Shown in pieces: positions 1 through 12,800 of a DNA stretch of 64,000 nt. The DNA is from Gavia stellata. Taxonomy: Eukaryota > Chordata > Aves > Gaviiformes > Gaviidae. The stretch spans positions 8,033,034 to 8,097,033 of the forward strand of contig NC_082618.1 of assembly GCF_030936135.1 (NCBI RefSeq), read 5' to 3'. Numbering within the stretch: position 1 is the stretch's first letter; every line of letters begins with the position of its first letter. Position numbers and translations under genes: made by a program. The notes beneath the pieces were generated by a model, which was not told the DNA's origin, searched no databases, and saw nothing but the letters and a program-made list of their open reading frames with translations.

Positions 1-3000
1 CCTTTTATCAGGAAACAAAAGAAAAAATTAATATTTATAAAGCTTTAGTGGTTTAGAGCACCCTTTAAAATAAGATTATTCCATTTCAGTCAGAGCCACC
101 ATCATGGATTAGAGATTCTTGAACACAGCTTCCCCTCCTAATTCTCTTATCACAGCAGCGCAACGCAGAAAGCAAAGCTTTGCCTCCTGAACTGGTTCAG
201 GCCAGGCTCAGGCCTGTTCCACTACTCCTCCATGAGTAAGCTACTTAGTTTGAGATTGACAACACTGAAGGCCCATGGCAGCAAACATTTCTGTAACGTC
301 TTCAGGACCGCAGCTAAAGGCTGTGCCTGTTGGAAGAGCTGTTGGTTCCTTATCACAGCAGGAAGTTCTCACGTTTTACACAGCGTGCTTCCACACCGCA
401 CAGAGGAACTGAAGCCAAGCCAAGAAGAGTGACGCTACGCGTTAGCAAAACCGACTGCTATCAGAAGTCAGCTGGCAAATCACTTCCCATCCTCTGCCCC
501 CAGAAAGGATTCTTCACTAATACCCTGTTGATAGCTCTCAACTGCTTCAGGGTTCTTCAGCATTTCCCACAGCATGTGCAAAGAAATGTTCACCATCAAA
601 GCAAAGGTTAAAAAGAGTGAAGTATGGCCAGGATGTCCTGCTTCATAACAAGCAAATTAAATTCTGACAAATACAGATTGCTTCTCCCCTCAAGCTATCT
701 TTGCGCTAACCCCCTTTGGCCCACGGCATTCGGCACTCATCTGTCCTAAAACTAAACTTGCAAGTTTAAACTTTAAACAAGCTACGTAGTTTTGGTTTGG
801 GTTTTGTTTTGGGGTTGGTTTTAAGGGTGTTAGTTTGTTTGGAGTTTGTTATTCTTGTTGTTTTGGGTTTTTTTAATTATTTTTTTAAAGTGAGGCACAT
901 CAAGTTTAGGATCAAGAAGTACGCAATTACTCAAGCTTAAAAATTTATTTTGGCTCACGCCATCTTCTCCCCAAATACTAAAAAGATGTAAAACTTTTCC
1001 CTTCTCCTCAAGGGAAAGTCAAGTTTGAACTTCCTCACTCATAAGAAAACCAGATAGAAACTGCACCAAAATAACCGTCTCAGCCATCTACAGTCAACGT
1101 GAACAGATCTAAGTTAAATAGAGCTTCCTCCAGACAAGAGCAGTTTCTGGTATATGTGTAGAAGAGAAAAATTCCACTTCAAAGACCAGAAGTGTGGGTT
1201 GCAGAAGCCTGTGGCACAGTTGTTATCTTTAGAGAATGAAGCACAAGTTGAGATCAGGGATCTGTAAAGTACATGTGAAAAATATTCATTTCACCCACTG
1301 AGACTATGCAAACTCTGTTCCAGTCATACTATAAACGTTAACTGGTAATGTCTCCCTTGCCTTAGAGTTTATGTAACCATGCCCAACTTTTGGGAAAGCA
1401 TCTGAAAATATGCTATGTTCATATTGTTTTGCCCTGATTCAGGAGCAGAGCAGAAGCTGCACAGGACAATTCACTCCCAGCGTATCACTGAGGCAGTCAC
1501 CTCCAGCAAAGTGCTGAGGGACGCAGGGGCAGGCTGACACAAAAAGCAAGAGATAACGTATTAATATTTGATTTCCCTCTGCAACCATACTGACAAGTTT
1601 ACGCAATATTAGACTTGACCCACACTACAGGGGTAGCAGCTGTCTGGAGATTCATTTAAATGCTGAAATTCAGGATTACACATTCTATTAACTGCTGTGC
1701 AACTAAAATACCACCAAGAAGGAAGAAATGCCAAAAAGAACAAGAAAGACTAAGTTGTCCTGTTTCACTTCACTTTTTGAAGTCACAAGCTTGCTACCCC
1801 ACATAAGCACAACTCAGCTGAAAACAAAAACAGAGGAAACTCCCAGTAACGAAACTCACTAGATGTTACATAAGAAAAACACTCATTCAGAAAGTGAATT
1901 AAGTCTTCATCGACCATTCTGCAATTTTAAAAAAGAAAAGGCTGTCATTTCAAGGTTTACACTTCACCCAGGAAGACAATATAATATGGCAGCTAGTTAA
2001 CTGTTTAAGACCACATTTTGAAGCACTGTATTTAAATACAGTGGTTACAGCACCATCTGAAGAACATGCCCAGAGCTGTTTGTCCTTAAACTATTTTAAA
2101 CTATTGAGGAGGACTGTGGAAGGGCAAACAAAACCAAAAGGGCAACAACAAAAACAAAGAACAACAACAAAAAAAGAATCAATCCTTATTCCAGAAACAC
2201 CTTTATCTCGTCACCTCGTATTTCCTCTTACAACTAGGTTTAGCTCCTGTCTGTAGGTCAGAGAGTTGAGTCACTTCCCCGCTTGCCCCACAGCTACTTA
2301 TGAGCTAAATTTTCAGTATGACACCCTGTTTCCTACAGAAGATGTTCCAGAACTCAGGACTACTGCAAAGAAACAGCAGACTCAAAAGGATACCTGCTAC
2401 TGTACAAGAAGCGGGCCATCTCACAGACAACTAATGACCCTCTGCTCCTACGCACTGACATTCGCATACAGAAGTTTGTTTTCTTAATTACAGTTTGCTA
2501 AGGACTGGCCCCTTCCTGGCTGAGCAAGACCTTGCAAATTTTCAGACAGAGGGACAGCAGCCCACAGGTTTTCCACATGCAAGCGAAGCTTAGCAGCTTT
2601 TGTTTTTAAATGCCTGGAACGTGGCACTCGGAACACATTCAGCAGCTTCAGAGATTCGTGGGAAACTCCAGCTTCAGACGGATTAAGCCAAAGGGTTGGT
2701 CCTGCATCACACAGAAGACTGAGACTACCTCTAACTACCAACAAAGCTCTCCTCTGGAAAGCAAAGCATTTTACACATGCAAGGCATATGCCCTATCCAT
2801 CCCTCTCATCATGACGCTACAAGGTATAGAGATGAAAAGCTTGAAGTGTTTTGGTTTTTTCTTAACAATCCTAATATACACATTTCTCAGATGTTAGCCG
2901 TTGAAGCTAAACCAAGCCAGTTGAACAAGTCTTGAAAGTTCTTGCTGCAATTTTAAATGTGATAATTCTGTACATCAAAACAGAAGGGACATGGTAGCAG

Positions 3001-6000
3001 CCGGTGAGAGTAACAGGACAACCACTGTGCCCTGTGACAGGACTAGCTTTCCACATTAAAATCCACTTCTCAGCTATTTAATCCGGTTTAAAAAGTTGAA
3101 GACAAATGTGCCTAACTCAGCAGCTTTTGCCTTTTTGCTAAGGAGACCTTGAGACCTAACAAATGAATGCGGTATCCCTCAGCAAAACCCTTACAGTTCC
3201 ATTCCTCCCCAGCTACTTCCTATCGCTTCTCAGCTGTTCCAAGAGGGAGAACAAACTCTTGGATTTGGAACCCGCTCCAAATTCCCTTTGGGGCATCCCC
3301 ATTCATACAACAGCAAAGCCAGTTACAGGCAAACTAACCGAAGCAGCCTGCAGATTGCCTTCTAAGGAGAGAGTATCATATACCCACTGCCACAGCAAGT
3401 GTGTTAAAGCCTACTAAATAGAGAAAATACGTGACTCGGTGGACCCACAGTACACAGGAGTCAGGTTAGGGTCTTCTGCCTTTCAGATCCTGCTTTATCT
3501 CGCTTCAGACCTGTTTATGGCTCACCTCACTGAGGTGTGGGCAGGGGGTAAGCTGTGCAACAGGGAGCCTGGCATCACAAGTCCCAGACGTGCGCAACTC
3601 CTGAGACGACGTCTCTGGAATTCACTTCCCAGAGATCTCCTGCCCTGCTCTACTTGCAGAGCAGCAGAAAGCTCAAGCATCCAAGCCACCTCCCGAGCTC
3701 TGGTATGAGCTTAGCACAGGGACAGTATGATCTGTGATAAAACAGTTATTTCAAAATAGGTCAGATTAAATATTCTAATGTCTTTGATTACTTCAATACC
3801 AGAAGTTTACACTGTGGCCTTAAGTTTTCCACTAATTTCACCTTGAAACAGCCTACACTGATGCAGTAACTTCATTATTTCCATGAAGCCTCAGTTGAGG
3901 AGTTCCTTGGGAGAAGGAGGACTAGTATACCCAAAAGCAGCAAGCAGCCACAAGCAAAATGCATTTCAGCGAGTGCCACGGGCATTTCATTTACCAAGGC
4001 CATAACAAGTTCACGTCACAGGGTATTTGCCAGGAGTTTCATGATTGCTGGCATACGCAGTAAGGGTGCGTCTCTCCATGGAAGCAACAAGCTGTTTAAC
4101 TGCGTGAGTCATCTTACAGCAACGTTTTATGCCTTCTGAGAGGAGATCAGCCTGCAATGAGCAACACTGATAAGATGCATATTCAGAGCAATTCTATTTG
4201 GGCAAAAAGCTATTGACACATTCAAAACGGCAGATACAGAAGCCTGCCCAAATGCTAACAAAAACACATGGAACACACACACACTGCAATATTATACTAT
4301 TGCAGTAAGACATTTTGCAGATGGCTGACAGTGATCTAATCAATTTATACAGCCCAACTCAGAAATGCAAGAATAGTTTTTAGCCTTCATAATTTTTTTG
4401 TCCCTTTAAACAAAGCGCTCTGGAGGAACAGCTTCCAGCCAAAAGGTAAGAAACCCTGTCTGCCTTTTTAAAATCACTGACTACTTCCAATAGGTATCAC
4501 CTGTTTCTTTCTCTTGCTTCCAAGATCCCCCCCAACCTTTATACAAAAGATATGAGCTTCCCTGGCACTACCCAATGAACAAATTAAAAGGAAGCTCAGG
4601 CAAATCAATGGCACGGAGAGGAGACCCTTAAATTCACAGGCTGAACTAAACAACTCAAAGACTTGGAGCAGGCAGTTGACAAGCCTAGTGCTCTCATGTT
4701 GCAAGGCCTGTTATATAAAAGAAGTATCAGTCACAGAAGACCAGCAGCTTAGTACATACTTCTTGCTAATGGCATCAGCAAGAGTCAGATATGAAGACAG
4801 TAAAAACTTCACGTCAGCTGAATTCTAGAAGTACAAGACCATTTTTGAAGTCTTCCCGTCCAGTACATTCTTGCAAGGACAGCAAGAGCTTCCAGCGTAC
4901 AGCTGCTCCTGAGAGTCAGTCTGCAAAACAGCCTTCTCGCTTCGGCGGCGCAAAGTTGTACCGTGGTACTGGGAGGATGTGGTTTGTTGTGACTGAAGAA
5001 TGAAACCTTGAGCTGCAGGCTGTGATCAGGGAGCAGCTACACCGAGCTAAGCTGCCCAAAGGCTATTTTCTTTCTTTTTTTTTTTTTTCATTTCCCAAGA
5101 CAGAATAGTTGCAGCTATAGATCTTTCAGAATTTTTTTTCCAGTAACTGGAAATCCTCGGGCATTATCGCTGAATGAAGGCAGCCCTCTTCCACTAAAAT
5201 ACTTCCAGCAGACTGCTTTTTGAATGGCAGTCTCCACTCAAAATAACATTCTCCACTTAAGTAAATGTATCACTGACTCTCAGAATAACTGTAGATATTA
5301 CAGAACCCTGTCCTTCTCAATCTTCTTTCATTGCTTAAACAGCAAGAATCAATATTGGTCAGATAACAACTCACTACAGCATCACAGGCTATTTACATTT
5401 TCAAATTACAAGCTCCTTTTCAAAACACAAGAATTTATGTACCCCTGGAACTCAAGAGGTGACAACTTCAGTGTATATTTCACTCTGTTTGTTTCTGTGT
5501 CTTCGTATTTTGAAAGACGCAACTGAGTTGTATGGTTGTTTTATCTAAAAATGCCACAAATGGCATCATATTTAGTGAAATAATAAAAAAGTAAAGGTGA
5601 AATAAGTACAAAGACAAAATTTCCCTCTTAACCTAAAAACGGCCATTTTAGGTCAACGCTGACAAAGTACTACAAGCAGCCTAACTTCCCCCAACAAAAG
5701 CAGGCTTCAGCTTCTAGGCCAGCTACCATAGCTTCTTTTGGCTGGACTTGACTGGTCAAGACACAAATACTCCAAAACTGACAACTTGTAAAGCAATGCC
5801 CCAATAAACAAAAGAAGGGGAAGGATATGGGAGAAGTAGCTGCCAACTTCACAAGTGTGTTAATGTAAAGCACAATATTAAAGAGGTCTTTTATATTCAG
5901 TACATCCTTTAGCTCAACAACAAATAGCGCAGCATATTAGACCTGACAGTCAAAGACAGTCATAGCCAGGTCTAAATTTACACTCCTCTTCTCACAAATC

Positions 6001-6058
6001 AGATAAAAAAAAAGCCAGCAAAAGCTAAACCGCTCCACTACCAAACCTAATACTCGAA

Positions 6059-6561
6059 TCCTGTGTTCAGTTTTGGGCCCCTCACTACAAGAAGGACATT
6101 GAGGTGCTGGAGCATGTCCAGAGAAGGGCGACGAAGCTGGTGAGGGGTCTGGAGCACAAGTCTGATGAGGAGCGGCTGAGGGAGCTGGGGTTGTTCAGTC
6201 TGGAGAAGAGGGGGCTGAGGGGAGACCTCATCGCTCTCTACAACTGCCTGAAAGGGGGTTGTGGGGAGGTGGTCCTGCTCTCTTCTCCCAAGTGACTAAT
6301 AATAGGACAAGAGGAAATGGCCTCAAGCTGCGCCAGGGGAGGTTCAGACTGGATATCAGGAAAAATTTCTTTACGGAGAGAGTGGTGAAGCAGTGGAAGA
6401 GGCTGCCCAGGGAGGTGGTGGAGTCACCATCACTGGAGGGGTTCAAGGAACGCATTGACGTGGCACTGCGGGACATGGTTTAGTGGGCATGGTGGGGTTG
6501 GTTGATGGTTGGACTTGATGATCTTACAGGTCTTTTCCAACCGTAGTGATTCTGTGATTCT
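6059..6561 (+). mobile_element. CR1 LINE 3' fragment, longest copy
   Basis: Starts in the ORF2 C-terminal coding part (ctgtgttcagttttgggcc, then codons for [20 protein letters not shown]) and ends with the 3' tail gtcttttccaaccgtagtga plus GATTCT units at 6548-6561. It lies in SSH2 intron 1, on the opposite strand to SSH2 transcription. At about 500 bp it is 5'-truncated as most CR1 copies are. The ORF2 remnant stops at TGA 6293. Confidence 0.95.
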
Positions 6562-7849
6562 AATCATCAGTGTGGCTGTAAGGTATGAATGCTCAGAAAA
6601 ACTAGAAACATATCTGGGAAATGCAAATAAAAGGTTGGCTGTTCCAGGAAGAAATAAAAAAAAATAAAAATCAAGCTATCATTGAGATATCCTACAAAAG
6701 GACAATTAGATCCCTTAAAAAAAAAAAAAGAGAGAAAAAAGATAAAGGCACTTTCTTGTACTCTGCAAGTTTCAAGAATGTTCCTGTATGATCCTCGGTG
6801 AGGTTTCAATTCAACTATCATCATCATCCTCCTCAGCTCCGAATACTGTTCTCAACCTAAAAAGGGACCTTGCATTTCATGCAGATCTCAAGAAGAGCCT
6901 GGTACATGTGTATACAATAGACAATAAATCTTCAAGAGAAGGATTGGTCTTTTGTCACCAAGCAGCTTCAGCTTAACCATCAAGCTGCTTTAGGAAGAGG
7001 AGAGTCTCACCACATATGAATGCATTTACACATACAAAAATTCTCTGCAATGCAAGAGCCTTGTCTTGTACAGCTGGATAGAAACCTTCACCTTTTAACA
7101 ATACAGCATCACACCTGACAAGAAGTAGAGGCCTCCTGTTTCCCTTGCAGAGCTTTCAACAGAGGTAGAAGTTCAAAAGAGAGGGAGGAAGTTACAAATC
7201 ACCTCACTAATACAGTTTTATCTCCCAAATGGTGACAGTTGGCAAAACAGGAAATCGAGGCATCTGTAAGGCACTACAAGAAGTTCGCCTAAAGCAGGAA
7301 TCAGCACATTTTTCTCGTCCACTGGCTCTGAAAACTTCAGTTTTCAGAATGAGCTATGGCTATACCTGAAAAACATCAGTTGAGGAAAAACAACAAATAA
7401 CAGATGATAGCATCTTTAAATATTAGGCATTTTTATGTGTACCAAATATTTCGTAAGAAGCTTCTGCTCTCCTAGCTACATCAGAGTCCCCTAGAAAAAT
7501 CAACCCTCCACAACACTATAGAAGCAGCAGCTATCAAGATCTTAACTAATTAAAACAAACAAAAAAAAGTTCTGCGTGAGATAGATTGGACTTATCAACG
7601 ATTAAGTAAAATCACAATTACCACATTGTTTAATAGCAATTGCAGGACCAGGGGTAGAGAAATGTTATATTTAGCTTCCCCATAAATAAGTGGGAAAATA
7701 TTTCCTGTATGTTCCACCAGCAAGGAGCTCTCGAGCAAACCATGACAGAGACTCCCAAACACATATGCAGGACTCTGCTTCCTACTCAAGCTGTTCTCCT
7801 GGGATTAGGAGGGGAAGTCAAACGGCTTAGGTTTTCATTTGCTTTAAAC

Positions 7850-8100
7850 TTTTTTTTTTTTTAAACTGTGCATTTTAGAACAATATATGCAGCATGTCCT
7901 CTCTTTCTGGGTCAGTCACTCCCTCCCAATAAAAGCATATTGTCTCCCTGAGGGTAGGGAAGACAAGTGAACTGCGAGAGCAGTCAGAGCCAGATTGCCC
8001 GCCCAGATTCTTCACTTCTCAGGAAAAAGAGGTAATAGACAAAGGGAAAACAGCACCTCAAAGAGATTACAGATTTTTTTTTTTTTTTTGAACTGTGCAT
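7850..8100. repeat. Two T-tracts each followed by AACTGTGCAT
   Basis: A 13-base T run (7850-7862) followed by aaactgtgcat, and a 16-base T run (8074-8089) followed by gaactgtgcat, lie about 225 bp apart in SSH2 intron 1. The shared ten bases next to the tracts suggest a short local duplication or two related minus-strand retroposed tails. Sequence further out does not match. Confidence 0.5.
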
Positions 8101-11100
8101 AAAAATAATTTAAAAGGGCAAGTTTCAGTAGATTATTTCCCAATACAGATAATGATCAAAAGTCTTTTGGAAAGCTACAAAGAGTATTAGAGCAGTTTTC
8201 CACTGCTCCCATCATCATGGTGACACAGATTCGATGCTAGCCTGGTGACTGAAGTTACCCAACAACTTCCAGTGCCTTAGATAACAAGGTTCACAAAGGA
8301 TTTTGAGGCAGGCCCCTTTTACTAGCTCTTCTCTGCCTTAGCTAGAATTCTTTCTTGCAGCTTGCCCCTAGACCTGCCAATGTGGCTGCTGTGCCCAGAC
8401 TTTGCTACTGAGCGAGCAATAAAGATATTCCACGTTTGTCAGGTAGCGTAAGACATCTGCAGCTTAATGCCAACGGGAGATTGAGAGACAGTCCACTGCT
8501 TACAGATACAAGCAGTAAAAGTAGCTTAAAACTGATGTTAAAACTGTCCTTGTTTACACAACTGCCTTGAACAATGCATGCGTACTAACAGCCCAAGCAA
8601 ACTAACTTATTCCCTTTTAAAATGTTAGATTTTGGTTACCAACAGTGAGCAACTTTTTTTTTTTTAATTTAAACCCCAAAAGCAAAGGATATAGCAAGTT
8701 AAATTCATTCAGTTTTCTTTCTGTTCACTGTCTTACAGTTGTGAAGACAGGACCCAAAGAAAATACGCTGTCATTTTTATTCCACTGAAATGAAGATGCT
8801 AGAAGGGAAGGATGGGAAAGCCCTACCACTTGACAAGATACTGTCCTGCAAGACAGGAAATACGGCACAAATACTGGGAAGTAGGGTCAAAGAATCTGGG
8901 GTACGGAGAGAAAAAGCAACAGGCTAGATTTTTCAAATCGCCCTAGCAGAGCTCTGACTGCACGTCTGAGTAGCGCTTGTGAACATGGCCTTTTTATTTC
9001 ACTGCTTTTGTTCATGATGGGACTACTGTGCCCACCTGCTACAATGCAGAGGCACGCTTCCAGGAGCCTTCCCTCACTTTGACTCAAGTCGTCCTCCTCC
9101 CAAAACAACCTTCTTTGAGTAATGGGAGGGAGAACACCTGCCCCCCTCAACTCCCCCCAAACACACACAGGAGAAGAAAAACCAAAAGATCTTATTTTCT
9201 GTTACAAGGTAAACAAAGGCCTTGATCAGCACCAAGTAGCCCCTCTCCGGCTCATGGTATCTTTACATTTTACTGTAGTACAGTCCTGCCTTTTACCATT
9301 TTCTGCTCACATGGCACGTCAGAAGACAACTGTTCTGCTGTACAGAAGTGAAGATTGCAGTCTGATTTCTCAGAAGTGCCTGCATAACCAAAGGCCAAAA
9401 CAAACAGATAGCAAAAGTCTGGACAGGCAATTAAGGGAATTTTACAAGTCATCAAGCAACCAGAGAGCTGTAAATGTATAATCGACACTTTGCATGAACT
9501 ACCCTGAAATTAATGCTCACGAGATGCTCTATGGCAGCGAGAGCATGATAAAAACCTATAAATAAAAGCCATCCAATTTCAGAGTGATTCAGATCAGCTA
9601 TTCCCCTGAATCCATGAGAGCCAATTATAACCGTTTATAGGGCATACTTAATGCAGAAATTCAGTTTGAGGACATCAATTTCACCCTTTCTCCTTGTCTG
9701 AGAAGTTTAAAGCAAAGAGACATCAAGCATTTTAAAAGGGAATCCACTTCTGTCCTCAAAATTCTTAGTGACCTGGAAACAGAGTTAAACATAGCCATAC
9801 CCTTGCACACCAACGTGCTTCTTCCTTGCCCACAAGCTGGAACAGCAAGCTTCCAGCAGTTACCAGATAGTCTTTATTCAGAAACAGCAGGGTTTCGGGC
9901 AGCAAGTTAGACCCTTATACTACTCACAGAAATTGTTTAGCAAGATGAGCTTTCTTTTAAAGAGGTAACTTGGAGCTAGATAGCCTGTACAGAAGGAAGC
10001 TACCATCAGTTTACAACAGATTGGTTGAAACAATTTCACTTAATACTGAAAGGATCCCCTGCTGAAGTCAACAAGGATCCATAAGAATGGCTAGTGTGGC
10101 AGGTTCGCAGGACCAAAGCCTTCCTAAGCACTAAAAAGGTGACGGCCCTGTTCACAAGCCCTTAGCAGCCTAGGAAGGATCATCACCTGAAATGATACCA
10201 AAAGTTTTGATGAAGAAACAACGATTTTGTGATAGAGGAAGAACACACACAAGCTCAACAAAATTCTGACAGAAGGATGGAGAAACAACCAACCCCAGCT
10301 ATCTAACAAGAGGCTAAAAGGGCAGTCAAAACCCTAAAGTGTGGTTAGGAAGTCATAACAGGAAATGCAGAAGTACTCCAACAACAGCAGTTAAGGGCTG
10401 AATACGATGAATATAATTTCCACTCTAGACTGCAAAAAAAGGCTGAGAAAGTTGAAGTTAATTATGAGAACCAAAACCAGGCCAGGAAAACAGTCACACA
10501 CTTACTTTTGCATAGGGCACCAAGGATTTACAAAGACCACTGGTACAGAATAAACCTCCGTACTATGAAACTGAAGAAAGAGAATATAGGTAAATATACC
10601 AAAAGCTGCATTCTCTGGATTTATCAGGCTCTGCAGGGAGTTGCTTATATGTTTAAAATGTAAGTAGCGCTCAAAAAATCAGTACCGTTTCAATTTAATT
10701 TAATTGGTTGGGAAACAGACTGGCTGTTGCAGATGGGAAAGCCTTACAGAATACAACTAATTGTTCATATATATCAAATATTTAACAAAGGAAGGGGTTA
10801 TGTATCCAGCTGGGAGAAAGAAAGAAGATGCCAAGAGAGATCTACCTATTGTCTCAGCGAGATGTCTTAAATGCAAGAAGGGTATGGGAAAAGGAATCGT
10901 GGAAAGGGTAAAGAAGTCAAAAGGGGGAAGCAACCTCTGAAGTAATGCAGCACATTAATATTTATAGCAGAGAAATACAAGTGAAATTAATCTGTGTTGC
11001 TAAATAAACATAACTTAGGAGAGACACGGGAATGAAAGAGGGGGAAAAAAAAAAAAGAAAGTGTTCTGACAGCTAAAATGCTGTCAGGGCAGGCAGGACC

Positions 11101-12252
11101 TGTCAAGTAGTTGATCTAGTTTCAGAAGAGGTTACCTAACACAACAAGAAATATTTTCAGAGTAGTTGCCTTTTTCACCCCCCCTCCCCCATGACGGAAG
11201 CAACTGGGACTTCAACCCTTCTCCCCCCCAAACATCTGCAAACCTGACATAACACCAGTGTGATAATGCAAGAGGCTTTTTTAAGCAAAAAAGCCAACTG
11301 AGAACTAAGCATACAGAAAGTGAAAGCAAGCTCACTATTTTCATTCTCAGCGATATTAGAAACAAGCCACATCATCGGTAGGCAAGAGTTTAAGGGGTTA
11401 ACATGCAAGATTTTACAGTACAGAAGTACTAAAACAACAGCATGTCCCAAGTTTAAAGAGCATGGAAAGCAAGAGGTCTTTACAGCCGCCTGCCTCACTT
11501 CCTGATTCAGGGCAGCAATGAGAACATCTGCTCCTTCTGCACATCTCGCCCAGAGATCTCAAATCTGTTGGCCTTTCGGTATTTGTCTTGGGCTTGCCAG
11601 TCTCTTGAAGATTATATACAACATTCAAAAAAACAGGAAAAAAAAAGAAAGTCTTAGCTCTTCGCAAAGGAAGGGCCGCGTGCTGGAGATACCCAGAGGG
11701 TACTGTCAGATTAAATCATCTTGAAACAGCCGTAGCCCGAACAATGTCGGTTTGCTTCCACGCACGCTTCCCGCCTCTCTCCCACCACATACAATGAAAA
11801 CAAAATTAAACCAAGCTGCTTTATTTAGACAGTTCCGCGCTGCAGATGGGGCAGCAGCACCTTAACACGGGGGCCGAGGCTCGGGGCCGGCTCTGACCAG
11901 CACCCTGCGGGAACCACCCGGGCTGCGGTGCCCGAGAGCCCTTCCGCAGCCTGAGGGCTGGGAGCGCGGAGCCCCACCGGCTCCCGCACCCCAGCCCGGG
12001 CCTGCCGAGGGGCACCGGGGACGCCCCGCCGCTCCCCTCGCTTGTCACCAGGCCACAGCGACGCAAGCGCGACGCGAGGGCCCCGCAGGGGCGTCTGACC
12101 CCGTTTCCAGGGACCGAGGGCAGCGGCGGCGGCCGCCCGCCTCAGCGCCCCCCGACCGCCCGCCGCTGCCCACAGGGAGCTGTCAGGGCCCGGCGACCGG
12201 CGGGAAGGAGCTGAGGGCGGGAGGGGGGGGGGAAGCGCGAGCGGTCTGGCGG

Positions 12253-12262
12253 GCGCATGCGC
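12253..12262. promoter_or_regulatory. NRF1 palindrome, intronic side of SSH2 exon 1
   Basis: A perfect GCGCATGCGC, the optimal NRF1 binding site, lies about 80 bp inside SSH2 intron 1. It is one of a pair that brackets the exon. Confidence 0.6.
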
Positions 12263-12343
12263 AGCGCCGCGCGCCGGACCCTAACGGCCACCAACCGCCG
12301 CGCTCCCCTCAGCGCCGGGCGGGCGGCTCGCGGGCGGACTCAC

Positions 12344-12406
12344 CGAGGCGCAGGGGCTGGAGGTGGCGCTGGGAGTAGGCGAGCGCTGCACCGTGACCAG
12401 AGCCAT
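12344..12406 (-). CDS. SSH2: SSH2 coding exon 1 (slingshot protein phosphatase 2), N-terminus only
   Basis: Read on the minus strand, an ATG at 12406 opens 21 codons beginning MALVTVQRSPTPS and ending in SSPCAS. This matches the start of vertebrate SSH2 nearly residue for residue. The codons stop exactly at a GTGAGT donor (12343 downward), leaving phase 0. SSH2 is a dual-specificity phosphatase that binds F-actin and activates cofilin/ADF by removing its inhibitory phosphate, promoting actin filament turnover. None of the catalytic or actin-binding regions is in this window; they would lie to the left, beyond base 1. The exon sits in a CpG island with two NRF1-type palindromes nearby. I searched the minus strand of 1-12343 for the next expected exon (an acidic EADSGEEE-like stretch) and did not see it. 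The name is secure; the transcription start is not visible. Confidence 0.92.
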
Positions 12407-12601
12407 CGAGGCGCGGCGCGGCCCCCCGTCCGGCCGGCGGCGGCCTTACTCCATGGCGAGTGCCGGCGGCGGGAGGGCGGGGAAGGGAGCGGAGGTGGCG
12501 CGGCGCCGGCCGCAGGGGGCAGCAGCTCCACGCGCGCCAACGGCCTCTCGCCGACTGAGGCGCGCTGGGGCTGGGCCGGCCGGGCACAATAAGGCGCCAG
12601 G

Positions 12602-12611
12602 GCGCATGCGC
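12602..12611. promoter_or_regulatory. NRF1 palindrome, upstream of SSH2 ATG
   Basis: A second perfect GCGCATGCGC lies about 196 bp upstream of the SSH2 start codon, where core-promoter NRF1 sites usually sit. This makes it the better candidate of the two for a functional site. Confidence 0.65.
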
Positions 12612-12800
12612 CACCTGTCAGCGCGGCACCGCCCCCGGGCCGCGGCGGCGGGTTAACCCCTGCTGCGCCGGCGGGCTCCCTGCGCCGCAGCCCGGCCCCT
12701 GCGAGCGCGGCTGGCAGCGCCCCGGCTCTGCGGCCTGGGGTGGGAGGGGGTCTCGCCGTTCCCTCTCCGGCCTCTCAGCCCGAGAGATGGGCTTTAGCGC

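Larger units (their letters stand above)
1..12343 (-). other. SSH2: SSH2 intron 1 (partial)
   Basis: No convincing exon was found on either strand. The stretch is AT-rich, contains many short chance open frames, several T or A homopolymers (for example 5075-5088, 7850-7862 and 8074-8089), a CAA-rich patch near 2125-2176, and one CR1 element at 6059-6561. It is interpreted as the first intron of SSH2 because the SSH2 exon 1 donor faces into it. GC content rises sharply from about 11830 into the promoter island. A small unrecognised exon or a regulatory RNA cannot be excluded by eye. Confidence 0.75.
11830..12800. promoter_or_regulatory. SSH2: CpG-island promoter of SSH2
   Basis: About 1 kb is very GC-rich with dense CpG, in clear contrast to both flanks, and surrounds SSH2 exon 1. 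No TATA box is evident, as is common for housekeeping-type island promoters. Two copies of the NRF1 palindrome GCGCATGCGC occur, at 12253-12262 and 12602-12611. The second lies about 200 bp upstream of the SSH2 ATG, near the expected start region. An E-box CACCTG overlaps its right edge at about 12612. The island could also fire in the plus direction, but no plus-strand first exon leading to EFCAB5 is recognisable here. Confidence 0.8.

Noticed and set aside
6104-6483. Open frames in the 6059 repeat that look like protein
   Set aside because: They are the remnant of the CR1 ORF2 C-terminus and 3' region, truncated, not a host gene.
12257-12656. Long open frames on both strands in the SSH2 CpG island
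   Set aside because: GC-rich sequence lacks stop codons, so long Arg/Ala/Gly/Pro frames are expected by composition. The only supported coding here is the 21-codon SSH2 exon in another frame.
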